A stretch of DNA of 64,000 nt from Clostridium manihotivorum. GTDB taxonomy: Bacteria; Bacillota; Clostridia; Clostridiales; Clostridiaceae. Under the pieces are notes generated by a model. It was not told where the DNA came from, did no database searches, and saw nothing but the letters and a program-made list of their open reading frames with translations. A program made the position numbers and the translations under genes. How positions within the stretch are numbered: the stretch's first letter is position 1; each line of letters opens with the position of its first letter. Shown piece after piece: positions 36,051 through 45,088 of the stretch. The DNA lies in the NCBI RefSeq assembly GCF_004015185.1, contig NZ_CP025746.1, forward strand, positions 5,411,776 to 5,475,775. The letters run 5' to 3'.

Positions 36051-36914
36051 CTATTTATAAATCTTATCCATAGTAAATCCTCTTCCCTTTACTTCATTAA
36101 CCCTATTGATTATCATAAAGGCCTTAGGATCAATGGATAACACCATTTCATTAAGCTTTGGAAGTTCTCTATTGGATATAACAGTTAATACAACTAAGTT
36201 ATTATTATGGCAATAGCCTGTTTCAGCATGAATTAGAGTAGAGCCTCTATCCAGATGTTTTATAATCATTTGATTAATCTCCTCATATTTTTCGCTAACA
36301 ATCTTAACCTGAGTTCTAGACTGTCCAAGCAGAAGTATTTTGTCTAATACTACAGTGTAGATTAGAACTAATAACATTCCATAAAGCACTTGCTCCTTAT
36401 TGGCAAATAGCATTTGTGATAATAAAATAGTAAAATCCAAACCATACATAACTACAGAAACAGGAAAGCCAAACTTCTTATTTAACACAAGTGGTGGTAT
36501 GTCCATACCTCCTGTAGAAGCTCCAGCTTTTATTACTATACCAATACTAAATCCTATCATGATACCTGCGTATATGGTTGAGAGTAAATGATCTGAAGTT
36601 ATTCCCTGTAAAGAAGGTATCTTTTGAAAAACACCTAGAATTAAGGGATAATAAAAAGTACTTATAAGCGTAGTAAGAGCAAACTTTTTTCCTAATACTA
36701 ATGCTCCTAAGATAAACATACTTATATTAAAAATCGAGACAAAAATAGTAATCGGAACTCCTAGCTGATGATAAAAAAGTAAAGCTAATCCAGTAGTTCC
36801 ACCTGTAATTAAGCCGCTCGGAAGTATAAAGATAGTAACCGCCAAGGCATATATAGTATTACCTAGCAAAATCAATGCTATATTTTTTAAAAGTCCATAA
36901 TATTTCTTGAGCAT
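36051..36914 (-). CDS. YitT family membrane protein (DUF161/DUF2179)
   Basis: 287 residues. Five or six membrane helices (about 1-200) with the family block SGLITGGTTGLALL, which is repeated as AGASTGGMDIPPLV, precede a soluble C-terminal DUF2179 domain (about 205-285: TQVKIVSEKYEEIN... RGSTLIHAETGY...). The biochemical function of the family is unknown. It is a single gene with its own terminator. A transport or sensing role is only inference. Confidence 0.88.
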   Translation of the reverse strand: MLKKYYGLLKNIALILLGNTIYALAVTIFILPSGLITGGTTGLALLFYHQLGVPITIFVSIFNISMFILGALVLGKKFALTTLISTFYYPLILGVFQKIPSLQGITSDHLLSTIYAGIMIGFSIGIVIKAGASTGGMDIPPLVLNKKFGFPVSVVMYGLDFTILLSQMLFANKEQVLYGMLLVLIYTVVLDKILLLGQSRTQVKIVSEKYEEINQMIIKHLDRGSTLIHAETGYCHNNNLVVLTVISNRELPKLNEMVLSIDPKAFMIINRVNEVKGRGFTMDKIYK

Positions 36915-37390
36915 ATAACATTTTCTCCTTAAAACTTATAACCTTATTATTTCAAATATAAACTACTCTCTAAATTATACTACACTTCAAAGACACTTTA
37001 ACATTATAATAGTTTCTAAAATATTAAAGTAACAGCCTAAACCTTTATATATATCCATTTAAGCAGGTTACTCTGACTACTCTAATTTGTATAATGCAAG
37101 CTCATAACTTGCTTTAACATCAGATTCACATATTATTTACAAATTAAACACATAATTGCCACTTTTCAGTTTTAATATTTATATAGTTTCAATATAATAT
37201 ATCTTAATTCTGTTATATCAAAACTCTATATATAATTATTTGCACAGGCTCCTTGAAGCACATAATGATTAATAATTAATTTCTAAATTTGATTTATACA
37301 TAAAGTAATTTAAAGAAACATTCAACAAAGCAAAACTTAAATCTGGAAAATCAATAAGTTTATATTTATAAACATAAGGAGGTTTTTACC
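36915..37390. other. 476-bp AT-rich gap, nothing recognised
   Basis: No credible gene, structured RNA or member of repeat families A-C was found between the divergent YitT and GT39 genes. It presumably holds both promoters. The only clear signal is AAGGAGG just before the TTG start at 37391. Confidence 0.5.
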
Positions 37391-39409
37391 TTGAATAAAA
37401 AATTCCGACTGAATTGGGAAACCATCTGCTTAACAGCACTATTAGTCCTTTCAGCAATACTAAGCCTTGCCAATTTAAGCATCGAAGGATATGCTAACAC
37501 TTATTACTCCGCAGGTGTTAAAAGTATGCTGCAAAGCTTTAAAAACTTCTTTTTTGTATCCTTTGATCCATCTGGCTTTGTAAGCATTGATAAACCACCT
37601 GTTGGTTTTTGGTTGCAGGCTATATCTGCTAAGATATTTGGTTTTAGCGGCTTTAGTGTTATTCTTCCTCAAGCTATTGCTGGTGTTCTGTCAGTTTTTA
37701 TTGTATATCGCTTAGTTAAGAGAAACTTTGGTGCTATACCAGCACTTATTTCAGGATTATGTCTTTCCATTACACCGATTTTCGTAGCGGCTAGTAGAAA
37801 CAATACTATAGATAACTTACTTGTGTTAGCTCTGCTTATATGCTGCTATCCTCTTTTTAAGGCAGCTGAAGAAGGCAAACTTAAATATCTTATCTTATGC
37901 CTAATAATCTTAGGCATAGGTTTTAATATAAAAATGGTTGAAGCTTATTTAATCGCTCCAGCTATTTATATAACATATTTTCTTTCATCTAAACTTACTT
38001 ATAAGAAAAAACTTAAACATCTTTTTTTAGGATCAGCTGTTCTACTGGTAGTGTCTTTTTCCTGGGCCGTAATAGTTGACTTAATACCTTCTACAGATAG
38101 ACCTTTTGTAGGAAGCAGTACCAACAATACCGTTACTCAGCTTATCATAGGTCATAATGGATTAGAAAGAGTAGGCCTTAACAATATACTTAATAAGACG
38201 CCACAGAAAAAAACAGCTCCTAAAGACAAAAACCCTATATCTAAAAACAGTACAAAATCAGAAAAAAACTTAACTCTATTCACTACCAATGAAAAAGCTG
38301 ACACTACACCAACAATAAATCAAAATGCAATGAACACTATTTCAAAGACTGGTATAACAAGGTTATTTCATTATGACAACCTATCAGATCAGATATCCTG
38401 GCTGCTTCCTTTTGCAATAATAGGCTTTATAGCCGCATCAGTAAGAGAAAAGCTAAGATATCCATTTGATAATCCTAGAAAACTATCCCTTATATTCTGG
38501 TTTGCTTGGCTACTTACAGAGTTTGCATATTTTAGTTTTTCTAGAAATGTTACTCACTCATACTATTTGACTACTATGGCTCCTCCTATTGCTGCATTAA
38601 CTGGAATAGGTCTTGAAGCTATGATGAAGCTATTTAAAGAAAGCAGTTGGAAAAGGTGGTTTCTTCCAGTAGCCTTTATGCTAAATGGAATTATTGAAGT
38701 AATAATCTTATATCCAAACTTCTCTAAATCAGATGGTTATAAATTCACTGGTATAGAAACAGCTATATTATGTATAGGATGCTCAATAGTACTTGCTGTT
38801 CTGGCTGCTGGAAAAGTCGCCTCAACTTCAAATGAATATGCACCATTAAGCAAATTAGTCATAATCATCGCTTTTGTAGGTACACTTACTGCTCCATTAA
38901 TATGGTCATTTACTACACTATTTTATCCATTAAACGGATCAAGCCCTTATGCTGGCCTTGAAATAGTATCTAAAACCCGCAGTAGAAGCACTGACTTCAA
39001 TAATATAAAAAAGTTAGTTCAGTTCTTAGAAACTAACAAAGGAAATGAGCAATACCTTGTGGCAGTACCTTCTGCAAATACCTATGCTTCAGATTTAATA
39101 TTAAAGACAGGAGAACCAATAATGACTATAGGTGGGTACAGTGGAGGTGATAAAATACTTTCTCTTAAACAATTTAAGGACTTCGTAGCTTCAGGTAAGT
39201 TAAGATATGCTATTGTATCAAATAACGGACGTATGAGAAGCACTAATAATGACATTATGAACTGGATAAAGACCAACGGAAAACTTGTACCAGATAATCA
39301 ATGGAATAATTCATCATCGTCAAATTCCAAAACTAATAATCGAAGCTTTAATGGAGCAACTGGAGACCAAAACCAACTATATGATTTGAGTAAACTTGCT
39401 TCGAGATAG
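37391..39409 (+). CDS. Glycosyltransferase family 39 (YkcB-like) membrane protein
   Basis: 672 residues with a TTG start 8 bases after AAGGAGG. The N-terminal extracytoplasmic loop has the family pattern FDPSGFVSIDKPPVGFWLQ, followed by about 11-12 helices and a soluble C-terminal domain ending in an S/N-rich tail. Residues about 270-320 form a K/T/N-rich low-complexity insert before ITRLFHYDNLSDQISW. The motif NVTHSYYLTTMAPP is typical of YkcB-like enzymes. It probably transfers a sugar from a polyprenyl-phosphate donor to a surface acceptor. There is no GT2 partner (YkcC/DPM-like) adjacent. It is longer than, and not closely similar to, the other GT39 at 5339-6805. Confidence 0.87.
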   Translation: MNKKFRLNWETICLTALLVLSAILSLANLSIEGYANTYYSAGVKSMLQSFKNFFFVSFDPSGFVSIDKPPVGFWLQAISAKIFGFSGFSVILPQAIAGVLSVFIVYRLVKRNFGAIPALISGLCLSITPIFVAASRNNTIDNLLVLALLICCYPLFKAAEEGKLKYLILCLIILGIGFNIKMVEAYLIAPAIYITYFLSSKLTYKKKLKHLFLGSAVLLVVSFSWAVIVDLIPSTDRPFVGSSTNNTVTQLIIGHNGLERVGLNNILNKTPQKKTAPKDKNPISKNSTKSEKNLTLFTTNEKADTTPTINQNAMNTISKTGITRLFHYDNLSDQISWLLPFAIIGFIAASVREKLRYPFDNPRKLSLIFWFAWLLTEFAYFSFSRNVTHSYYLTTMAPPIAALTGIGLEAMMKLFKESSWKRWFLPVAFMLNGIIEVIILYPNFSKSDGYKFTGIETAILCIGCSIVLAVLAAGKVASTSNEYAPLSKLVIIIAFVGTLTAPLIWSFTTLFYPLNGSSPYAGLEIVSKTRSRSTDFNNIKKLVQFLETNKGNEQYLVAVPSANTYASDLILKTGEPIMTIGGYSGGDKILSLKQFKDFVASGKLRYAIVSNNGRMRSTNNDIMNWIKTNGKLVPDNQWNNSSSSNSKTNNRSFNGATGDQNQLYDLSKLASR

Positions 39410-39459
39410 TTGTATTTAAGTTATGCCAAACGGCTACTTATAATTTGCTAAAGAATTAA

Positions 39460-39502
39460 AACAGTTACTGAAGCAAACCTTTCTTCAGTAACTGTTTTTT
39501 GC
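39460..39502 (+). terminator. Terminator of the GT39 gene
   Basis: Perfect arms AACAGTTACTGAAG (39460-39473) / CTTCAGTAACTGTT (39483-39496) with a TTTTTT tail that runs directly into family C copy C6. Confidence 0.9.
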
Positions 39503-39610
39503 GCATCTGCCTTTTCTGAATGTATGTGAAGAAATTCTGGTAGGCGATTAAGGTATCTTCTTTTACTGCCCACCCCTAACTAGCAGTTCTAAAGTCTTGA
39601 AAGCACTAGG
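39501..39610 (+). repeat. Family C repeat, copy C6
   Basis: GCGCATCTGCCTTTTCTGAA, GTATGTGAAGAAATTCTGG, TAGGCGATTA, then TTTTACTGCCCACCCCTAAC and an AAAGTCTTGAAAGCACTAG tail, similar to C3 and C7. It starts at the T run of a terminator. Confidence 0.68.
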
Positions 39611-39642
39611 TTTATCTATCCAAAAGTTTGAAATAATAATTT

Positions 39643-40593
39643 CTATCTACTTTCAATAATGGCAACTGCTGCAGCCCCTATTATTCCAGCTTTAGTCTTC
39701 AAGGATGCTGGAACAACTTCACAGTTATCACTCAAAACCTTAAAGCATCTCTCTTTTACTACTTGTCTAACTTTATTAAATAACACATCGCCAACCATAG
39801 AAACTCCGCCTCCAATTACAACTTTTTCAGGATCAAAGGCAGTTATTGCATTTGCCACACCTACTCCAAGGTATTTTAATGCGTTATCTACAACCTCGCA
39901 AGCTAATTTATCCCCAGCTTCAGCTTCCTTAAAAACTTCATAGGAGGTAACCTTCTCGTAATTTCTTAAAGAACTTTCTGCACCTTCCTGTAAGGCCTTA
40001 TTAGCTTCTCTTGCAATAGCTGTTCCAGATGCTAGCACTTCTAAACATCCATAATTGCCACAGTTACACTTAGGTCCATCTGGTAAAATAGAAGTATGTC
40101 CAATTTCTAATGCATTGCAAGTAGCTCCTCTATAGATCTTACCATCAATTATAGCTCCGGCACCAATTCCTGTGCTTACAGTTATATATACCATATTTTT
40201 TGTACCTTTACCGGAACCAAATAAATATTCTCCGATAGTTGCTGCATTTGCATCGTTTTCTAGATAAGTTTTTATATTAAACTTATTTTCGATATATTTA
40301 ACGATTTCTACATGCTTAAAAGGTAAATTAGGCGTGTCTAAAATAACACCTTTATTTGCATCTAATGGTCCTGGTGATCCGATTCCTATTGCTTTAACCT
40401 CAGAAGCACTTTTTTTACTATCCTCTAAAGTTTTTTCTATTATTGAAACTATTCTTTCCAATACCTTTATCTCACCTTCATGGGCATCGGTAGGAACAGT
40501 ATTCTCCTTTATTATGTTTCCCTCTAAATCTGTAAGAGCGCAGGCAATCTTAGTTCCACCTAAATCTATAGCTACTATATAATTCTTTTCCAT
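39643..40593 (-). CDS. ROK-family sugar kinase (glucokinase-like)
   Basis: 316 residues. The ATP-binding N-terminus IDLGGTKIACAL, the sugar/catalytic segment NDANAATIGEYLFGSG and the ROK zinc motif CNCGNYGCLEVLASG are all present. ROK kinases phosphorylate glucose or related sugars. The ATG at 40593 is preferred over 40629 because AAGGAG lies 10 bases upstream and the family starts just before the V-A-I-D-L-G-G-T strand. It lies about 330 bp downstream of the cellobiose-type operon, so it plausibly phosphorylates the free glucose released by the GH1 enzyme. No DNA-binding domain is present, so it is not a ROK repressor. Confidence 0.92.
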   Translation of the reverse strand: MEKNYIVAIDLGGTKIACALTDLEGNIIKENTVPTDAHEGEIKVLERIVSIIEKTLEDSKKSASEVKAIGIGSPGPLDANKGVILDTPNLPFKHVEIVKYIENKFNIKTYLENDANAATIGEYLFGSGKGTKNMVYITVSTGIGAGAIIDGKIYRGATCNALEIGHTSILPDGPKCNCGNYGCLEVLASGTAIAREANKALQEGAESSLRNYEKVTSYEVFKEAEAGDKLACEVVDNALKYLGVGVANAITAFDPEKVVIGGGVSMVGDVLFNKVRQVVKERCFKVLSDNCEVVPASLKTKAGIIGAAAVAIIESR

Positions 40594-40740
40594 AATACTA
40601 TTACTCCTTATTAAATGTAATCTTTCCAAAATATATGATTATATATTTATAAAATTATATAAATATATAGTTATTATGCAGGCTCCAAACTTTTTTAAAT
40701 AAAAAGTTGCTGAAGCGGCCTTCTTCACTGAGCTTTTTTG

Positions 40741-40860
40741 CCCATCTGCTTTTTCTAAATATATATTTAGAAATTCTGGCAGGCGGCTTAACTTTTTTTA
40801 CTGTTTACCCTAACTAGTTATTTTAAAGACTTGATATCACTAGATTTAGTTAGGAAAAAA
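40741..40860 (+). repeat. Family C repeat, copy C7
   Basis: CCCATCTGCTTTTTCTAAAT...GAAATTCTGGCAGGCGGC followed by TTTTTTACTGTTTACCCTAA and CTAGTTATTTTAAAGACTTG. It is preceded by a GCTGAAG...CTTCTTCACTGAGC TTTTTT hairpin like the one before C6. It fills the ROK-GH1 gap. Confidence 0.65.
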
Positions 40861-40927
40861 TTTTATTTTCTCCTTAATAGGAATATAAGACTTCCGCTAT
40901 TAACCTAGCGAAAGTCTTACATACACT

Positions 40928-42316
40928 TTAGAATCCGTTATTTTCTGATACTTGTTTTATCCAATATCCGCTCTTTTTAATAACTCTCTTTTGAGTTTTT
41001 AAATCTAATTGGATAAATCCGTATCTGTTCTTATAGGCATTGCTCCATGACCAGTTATCTATAAAAGTCCACATATGATAACCCTTTACGTTACAGCCTT
41101 CTTCTATAGACTTATGAAGCCAAGTTAAGTGATCTTTAACAAAGTCTATTCTATAGTTATCTTCTACTCTTCCATCAACTATAAATCTTTCTTCATCTTG
41201 TACACCCATGCCGTTTTCTGAAATATACCATTCTATATTTCCATAATTCTCTTTTAGATTTATGGCTATATCATATATTCCCTTCTCATAAATCTCCCAG
41301 CCTCTGTAAACATTCATCTTTCTACCTGGCATCTCATAATAATCAAAGAAATTGTCAGGCATAAGTGGTGCTGCAGGGTTTGGCATACATTCTTTTGCCT
41401 TTACTCTTCTAGGTTGATAATAATTTACTCCTAAGAAATCTATAGTGTTTTCTTTTAGTAATTGCTTATCTCCTTCTAACATTTCAGGCACTAGTCCTTC
41501 TCTTTTGATTATCTCAACTAGTTCTGATGGATATTCTCCCCTTACAGCTGGATCTAGGAAGCTTCTATTAAAGAATAAATCTACTATGTTAGCTGCCTTT
41601 AAGTCAGCAGGATTACTGCTTCTTGGATAAGAAGGAGTCAAGTTTAGTACTATTCCTATTTTTGCATCCTCAAGCTGTAAAGCTTTGAATTCTTTAATAG
41701 CCTTAGCATTTGCAATCATTGTTCCATAAGCAACTTGTACTGCTCTATTAAAGTCTACCACGTTAGGATAGTGGAAATCATATAGGTATCCGCCCTCTAC
41801 AGGTACTACTGGTTCATTAAAGGTAAACCATCTCTTAACTCTATCACCAAAGAGCTCAAAACATATCTTTGAGTATTCTGCATAAGCATCAACTACTTCT
41901 CTGCTTTCCCAGCCACCCTTTTGTTGAAGTTCTAAAGGCATATCAAAGTGGAATAGGTTTATAAATGGCTCTATCTCATTTGAAAGTAATTCATTTATTA
42001 CATTATTATAGAACTCTACAGCCTTTTTATTTACTTGTCCTATTCCACCAGGAATAAGTCTAGCCCAGGAAATAGAGAACCTAAAGGAGTTATGTCCTAT
42101 TTCTTTCATTAACTTTATATCTTCTTTATATTGATGATAAAAGTCTGAAGTCACCTCTGGTCCTACTCCATCAAAGAACCTAGTAGGCTCTTTTTCATAC
42201 CAGTAATCCCATATGTTTAACCCTTTTCCGTCCTCTTTAGCTGCACCTTCCATTTGAGTTGCTGAAGCTGCACTTCCCCACCAAAAACCTTCTGGAAACT
42301 TATATTTAACCGTCAT
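40928..42316 (-). CDS. GH1 6-phospho-beta-glucosidase (cellobiose-type operon)
   Basis: 462 residues. The GH1 acid/base is in RWFTFNEPV and the nucleophile in WYISENGMG. The N-terminus FWWGSAASATQMEGAA and the tryptophan-rich end WTFIDNWSWSNAYKNRYGFI are typical. It would split cellobiose-6-phosphate or a related phospho-disaccharide made by the IIABC genes directly upstream (19-bp gap). It differs clearly from the other GH1 at 23025, so the two serve separate PTS systems. It is expected to be expressed from the sigma-54 promoter at 44441-44456 as the last gene of a four-gene unit. Confidence 0.93.
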   Translation of the reverse strand: MTVKYKFPEGFWWGSAASATQMEGAAKEDGKGLNIWDYWYEKEPTRFFDGVGPEVTSDFYHQYKEDIKLMKEIGHNSFRFSISWARLIPGGIGQVNKKAVEFYNNVINELLSNEIEPFINLFHFDMPLELQQKGGWESREVVDAYAEYSKICFELFGDRVKRWFTFNEPVVPVEGGYLYDFHYPNVVDFNRAVQVAYGTMIANAKAIKEFKALQLEDAKIGIVLNLTPSYPRSSNPADLKAANIVDLFFNRSFLDPAVRGEYPSELVEIIKREGLVPEMLEGDKQLLKENTIDFLGVNYYQPRRVKAKECMPNPAAPLMPDNFFDYYEMPGRKMNVYRGWEIYEKGIYDIAINLKENYGNIEWYISENGMGVQDEERFIVDGRVEDNYRIDFVKDHLTWLHKSIEEGCNVKGYHMWTFIDNWSWSNAYKNRYGFIQLDLKTQKRVIKKSGYWIKQVSENNGF

Positions 42317-42335
42317 CTTTAGTCCTCCTAAGGTG

Positions 42336-42641
42336 TTATCTTACTCTGTAAAGTTCAACTATTTCTGTTGCTAGATCTCTAACAGTCATTGCTGTCATTA
42401 AGTGATCTTGCGCATGAATTAGTAGTATGTTTACAGGGTTTGATTCTCCATTTGCTTCACCTTGGATAAGCTTAGTTTGGAATCCATGAGCTTTACCTAG
42501 TTCTGTAGTAGCTTCCTTAAGAAGTTCTTCAGCTCTTTCAAGGTCTCCCTTTTTAGCTTCTTGTATAGCTTCCATGGCACAAGATCTTCCATTTCCTGCG
42601 TATAATATTAATTCAAATGCTATGCTATTTATATCTTCCAT
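42336..42641 (-). CDS. celC: PTS lactose/cellobiose-family EIIA
   Basis: 101 residues, the three-helix lac-family IIA. The phosphoryl-accepting His is in LIHAQDHLMTAMTVRDLA. The N-terminal NSIAFELILYAGNGRSCAMEA is typical. It passes phosphate from HPr to the IIB protein encoded at 44068-44373. It lies between the IIC gene (79-bp gap) and the GH1 gene (19-bp gap). Confidence 0.95.
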   Translation of the reverse strand: MEDINSIAFELILYAGNGRSCAMEAIQEAKKGDLERAEELLKEATTELGKAHGFQTKLIQGEANGESNPVNILLIHAQDHLMTAMTVRDLATEIVELYRVR

Positions 42642-42720
42642 AATTGATTGCCTCCGTTATCATATATTAATAAATTTATGTATTACGTATATTTCTGCGA
42701 TTATCTTACTACTCTTTCTA

Positions 42721-44031
42721 CTATGCGTTAATACCTTCAGCTTCTAATTCGTCCTTATGGTACTTTTTGTCCATCATTAATATGAATGGTGTCCATATTA
42801 TGAATACTATAGCTAAGTTAACAAGTTGTAATATTCCACCTTTAATTGATCCTGTTGCAAGAGTTCCACTGAAGAATATTGGAACTGTCCATGGTACGTC
42901 TACTCCTATTGGTGCTGGCACTATACCTATTGACATAACTATATAAGTGAATGCTGTTACAACCATTGGTGCTACAATCCAAGGTATTAATATCATTGGG
43001 TTTAGAACTATTGGTAAACCAAATATTACTGGTTCATTTACGTTAAATATACCTGCTGGTCCTGCTAATTTACTTAATTCTTTTAACTGCTTACTCTTAG
43101 CGAATATAATTATTCCTATTATTACTGCTAGAGTCATACCTGTACCACCCATACCAACTGTGAAAGTATCCATGAATTGCTTATTTACAATGTGAGGAAG
43201 CTTTGATCCTGCTTGGAATGCTTGGTAGTTTTCAAGGGATAATGTTCTCCAAATTGGGTCTAAAACTGAGTTAACTATTATCTGTCCATGTAATCCGAAG
43301 AACCAGAATAATTGTATAAAGAATATTGCAATTAAGCTAGCAGTTAACCCTGATCCTAAAGTCATAAGTGGTGCTTGTATTATCTTATAAACAAAGTCAT
43401 GTATATTACCCCAAGGAGTAAATGTAAATGCTATTCTTATTAATAAGAAGCAAGTTAAAGTTATAAATGCTGGTATAAGTGAGCTAAATGATCTTGAAAC
43501 CGCATCTGGAACACCAGCTGGCATCTTGATTGTCCAATTTTTTTGTATTACTAATCTGTATATTTCAACTGATATGAATGATGCTATTATTCCAACGAAC
43601 ATTCCCTTAGCACCAAGTCTATCTAATGCTATAACTCCGTCAACTACATCTTTTGATGTCTTTCCATATTGCACTACTGTAGGAGTTAGTATGATGAAGG
43701 CTGCTACAGCTACTGCAGCACCATATACTGCTTCTACTTTATATTGTTTACTTAAACTATATCCAATACCAAATACAACGAACAACGTCATTATTGACAT
43801 AGTGGAGTTTGATGCTGCACCTAATAAATTCTTTAATTCAGTTAGTCCAGCTGCACCTAGTAATTTATCTAAATATGGTAGGTTTGAAATAACAACGAAT
43901 ATTGATCCAAATATTATTAGCGGTAAACTTAGCATGAAACCTTCTCTTAAAGCCGCTAAGTATTTGTTATTGTTAAGCTTATCCGCTATAGGCATTAAGT
44001 ATTTTTCAAGAAAAGCCATTATTTTATCCAT
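42721..44031 (-). CDS. celB: PTS cellobiose-family EIIC permease
   Basis: 436 residues, about 10 membrane helices. Lac/cel IIC signatures are visible: MAFLEKYLMPIADKLNNNKYL at the N-terminus (split here to its first 20 residues) and FNVNEPVIFGLPIVLNP in the sugar-binding region. It forms the channel that takes up cellobiose or another beta-disaccharide while the IIB protein phosphorylates it. It lies 36 bp after the IIB gene within the sigma-54-driven operon. Confidence 0.95.
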   Translation of the reverse strand: MDKIMAFLEKYLMPIADKLNNNKYLAALREGFMLSLPLIIFGSIFVVISNLPYLDKLLGAAGLTELKNLLGAASNSTMSIMTLFVVFGIGYSLSKQYKVEAVYGAAVAVAAFIILTPTVVQYGKTSKDVVDGVIALDRLGAKGMFVGIIASFISVEIYRLVIQKNWTIKMPAGVPDAVSRSFSSLIPAFITLTCFLLIRIAFTFTPWGNIHDFVYKIIQAPLMTLGSGLTASLIAIFFIQLFWFFGLHGQIIVNSVLDPIWRTLSLENYQAFQAGSKLPHIVNKQFMDTFTVGMGGTGMTLAVIIGIIIFAKSKQLKELSKLAGPAGIFNVNEPVIFGLPIVLNPMILIPWIVAPMVVTAFTYIVMSIGIVPAPIGVDVPWTVPIFFSGTLATGSIKGGILQLVNLAIVFIIWTPFILMMDKKYHKDELEAEGINA

Positions 44032-44067
44032 AAATTTAGTACCTCTTCTTTCTCTTGTATATTTTTG

Positions 44068-44373
44068 TTATTTTGAAATCATAGAAATTGCTGTTGCTAA
44101 AATTGCTTTGCCATCACATCTGCCATAATCCATAGGCTTTATAACATCTACCTTTATACCAACTTCATTAGCCTTTGGTTCTAACTTTGCTTTTAAGAAT
44201 CTCATTTGAGGTCCTATTAATAAAACATCTGCTTTTTTCATTTCTTCCTCAACTACATCTTGAGAAACTGCCCAGATTTTACAGTCTATACCTTGCTGAC
44301 TTGCTGCTTCTTCCATTTTCTTTACTACTAAGCTTGTTGACATTCCTGATGCACATGCTAATAAAATATTCAT
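44068..44373 (-). CDS. celA: PTS lactose/cellobiose-family EIIB
   Basis: 101 residues with the phosphocysteine loop NILLACASGMSTSLVVKKM (Cys8) at the N-terminus. It takes phosphate from IIA and gives it to the incoming sugar. It is the first gene of the operon; its start lies about 70 bp downstream of a sigma-54 promoter. Confidence 0.95.
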   Translation of the reverse strand: MNILLACASGMSTSLVVKKMEEAASQQGIDCKIWAVSQDVVEEEMKKADVLLIGPQMRFLKAKLEPKANEVGIKVDVIKPMDYGRCDGKAILATAISMISK

Positions 44374-44440
44374 AATAATGCCTCCTAAAAATTAATTTAT
44401 TTAAATTTTTTATTTTTTATTTCTTACGCTTATTTATATA

Positions 44441-44456
44441 GCAATACCTGTGCCAA
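44441..44456 (-). promoter_or_regulatory. Sigma-54 (-24/-12) promoter of the cellobiose-type PTS operon
   Basis: On the minus strand TTGGCACAGGTATTGC fits the sigma-54 consensus TGGCAC-N5-TTGC exactly, with correct GG/GC spacing. It lies 68 bp upstream of the EIIB start. The LevR-like activator gene at 45089-47818 is the obvious enhancer-binding partner. Confidence 0.93.
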
Positions 44457-44652
44457 CTTTTTATAAGCTGGTATAAATTATAATATATTTTTATAATCTA
44501 TAGTTATTTATTTAAATCCTTTACATAAATATTGCTTTATAAGTCTCTATTTAAGCCATTTCATTTATTTTTATTAATTAGTGATTTTTTTATACTCATA
44601 ATAAAAAATCCTAGGATAATAGCTATCATTTAACCTATAAAAAGATTTTTTT

Positions 44653-44795
44653 TATACACTTCATACTTTTTCTATACACATATCCTTAAATATTTATCTG
44701 TATAATGCTTTTTTATACACATATACTGATAAGCTATAATAAAATACGGCTATTTTTATACACATTTCTATTTTGTATATTTAATTTATACATAT
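44653..44795. promoter_or_regulatory. Repeated TATACACAT sites upstream of the sigma-54 promoter (probable UAS)
   Basis: Five copies of TATACACAT or one-mismatch variants: 44653 (TATACACTT), 44673, 44714, 44757 and 44787 (TATACATAT), about 200-350 bp upstream of the -24 box. The same 9-mer forms an inverted repeat upstream of the regulator gene (47947-47971). This placement fits enhancer sites for a LevR-type activator. The rest of the 715-bp gap is AT-rich with no gene. Confidence 0.65.
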
Positions 44796-44940
44796 CTGAT
44801 TATCTCGTTCTATTAGTTTCATATTTAGTCTCTTATTTTTTTGAAGATTCCTAGGTCTATTTCATATTTTCCTACTAAAAATACGTTTTTTCATCATGCT
44901 CTGTAAAGGCTTAATTCCATTCACAATTCCTATAAAGTGA

Positions 44941-44989
44941 AAAAGCCGTGCATATAAGGAGATTGACTTCCTTATTATGCACAGCTTTT
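44941..44989 (-). terminator. Terminator of the LevR-like regulator gene
   Basis: Arms AAAAGCCGTGCATATAAGGA and TCCTTATTATGCACAGCTTT pair with one bulge each; minus-strand continuation TTTTTCAC. Confidence 0.82.
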
Positions 44990-45088
44990 CTTTTCATAAG
45001 AGTTTTCTATGTACCAGCGGTATTCTTTTTTACCTCTTCTATATTAAAACAATTTTATTTATATATTTTTTAAAAAACACCTCATTAT

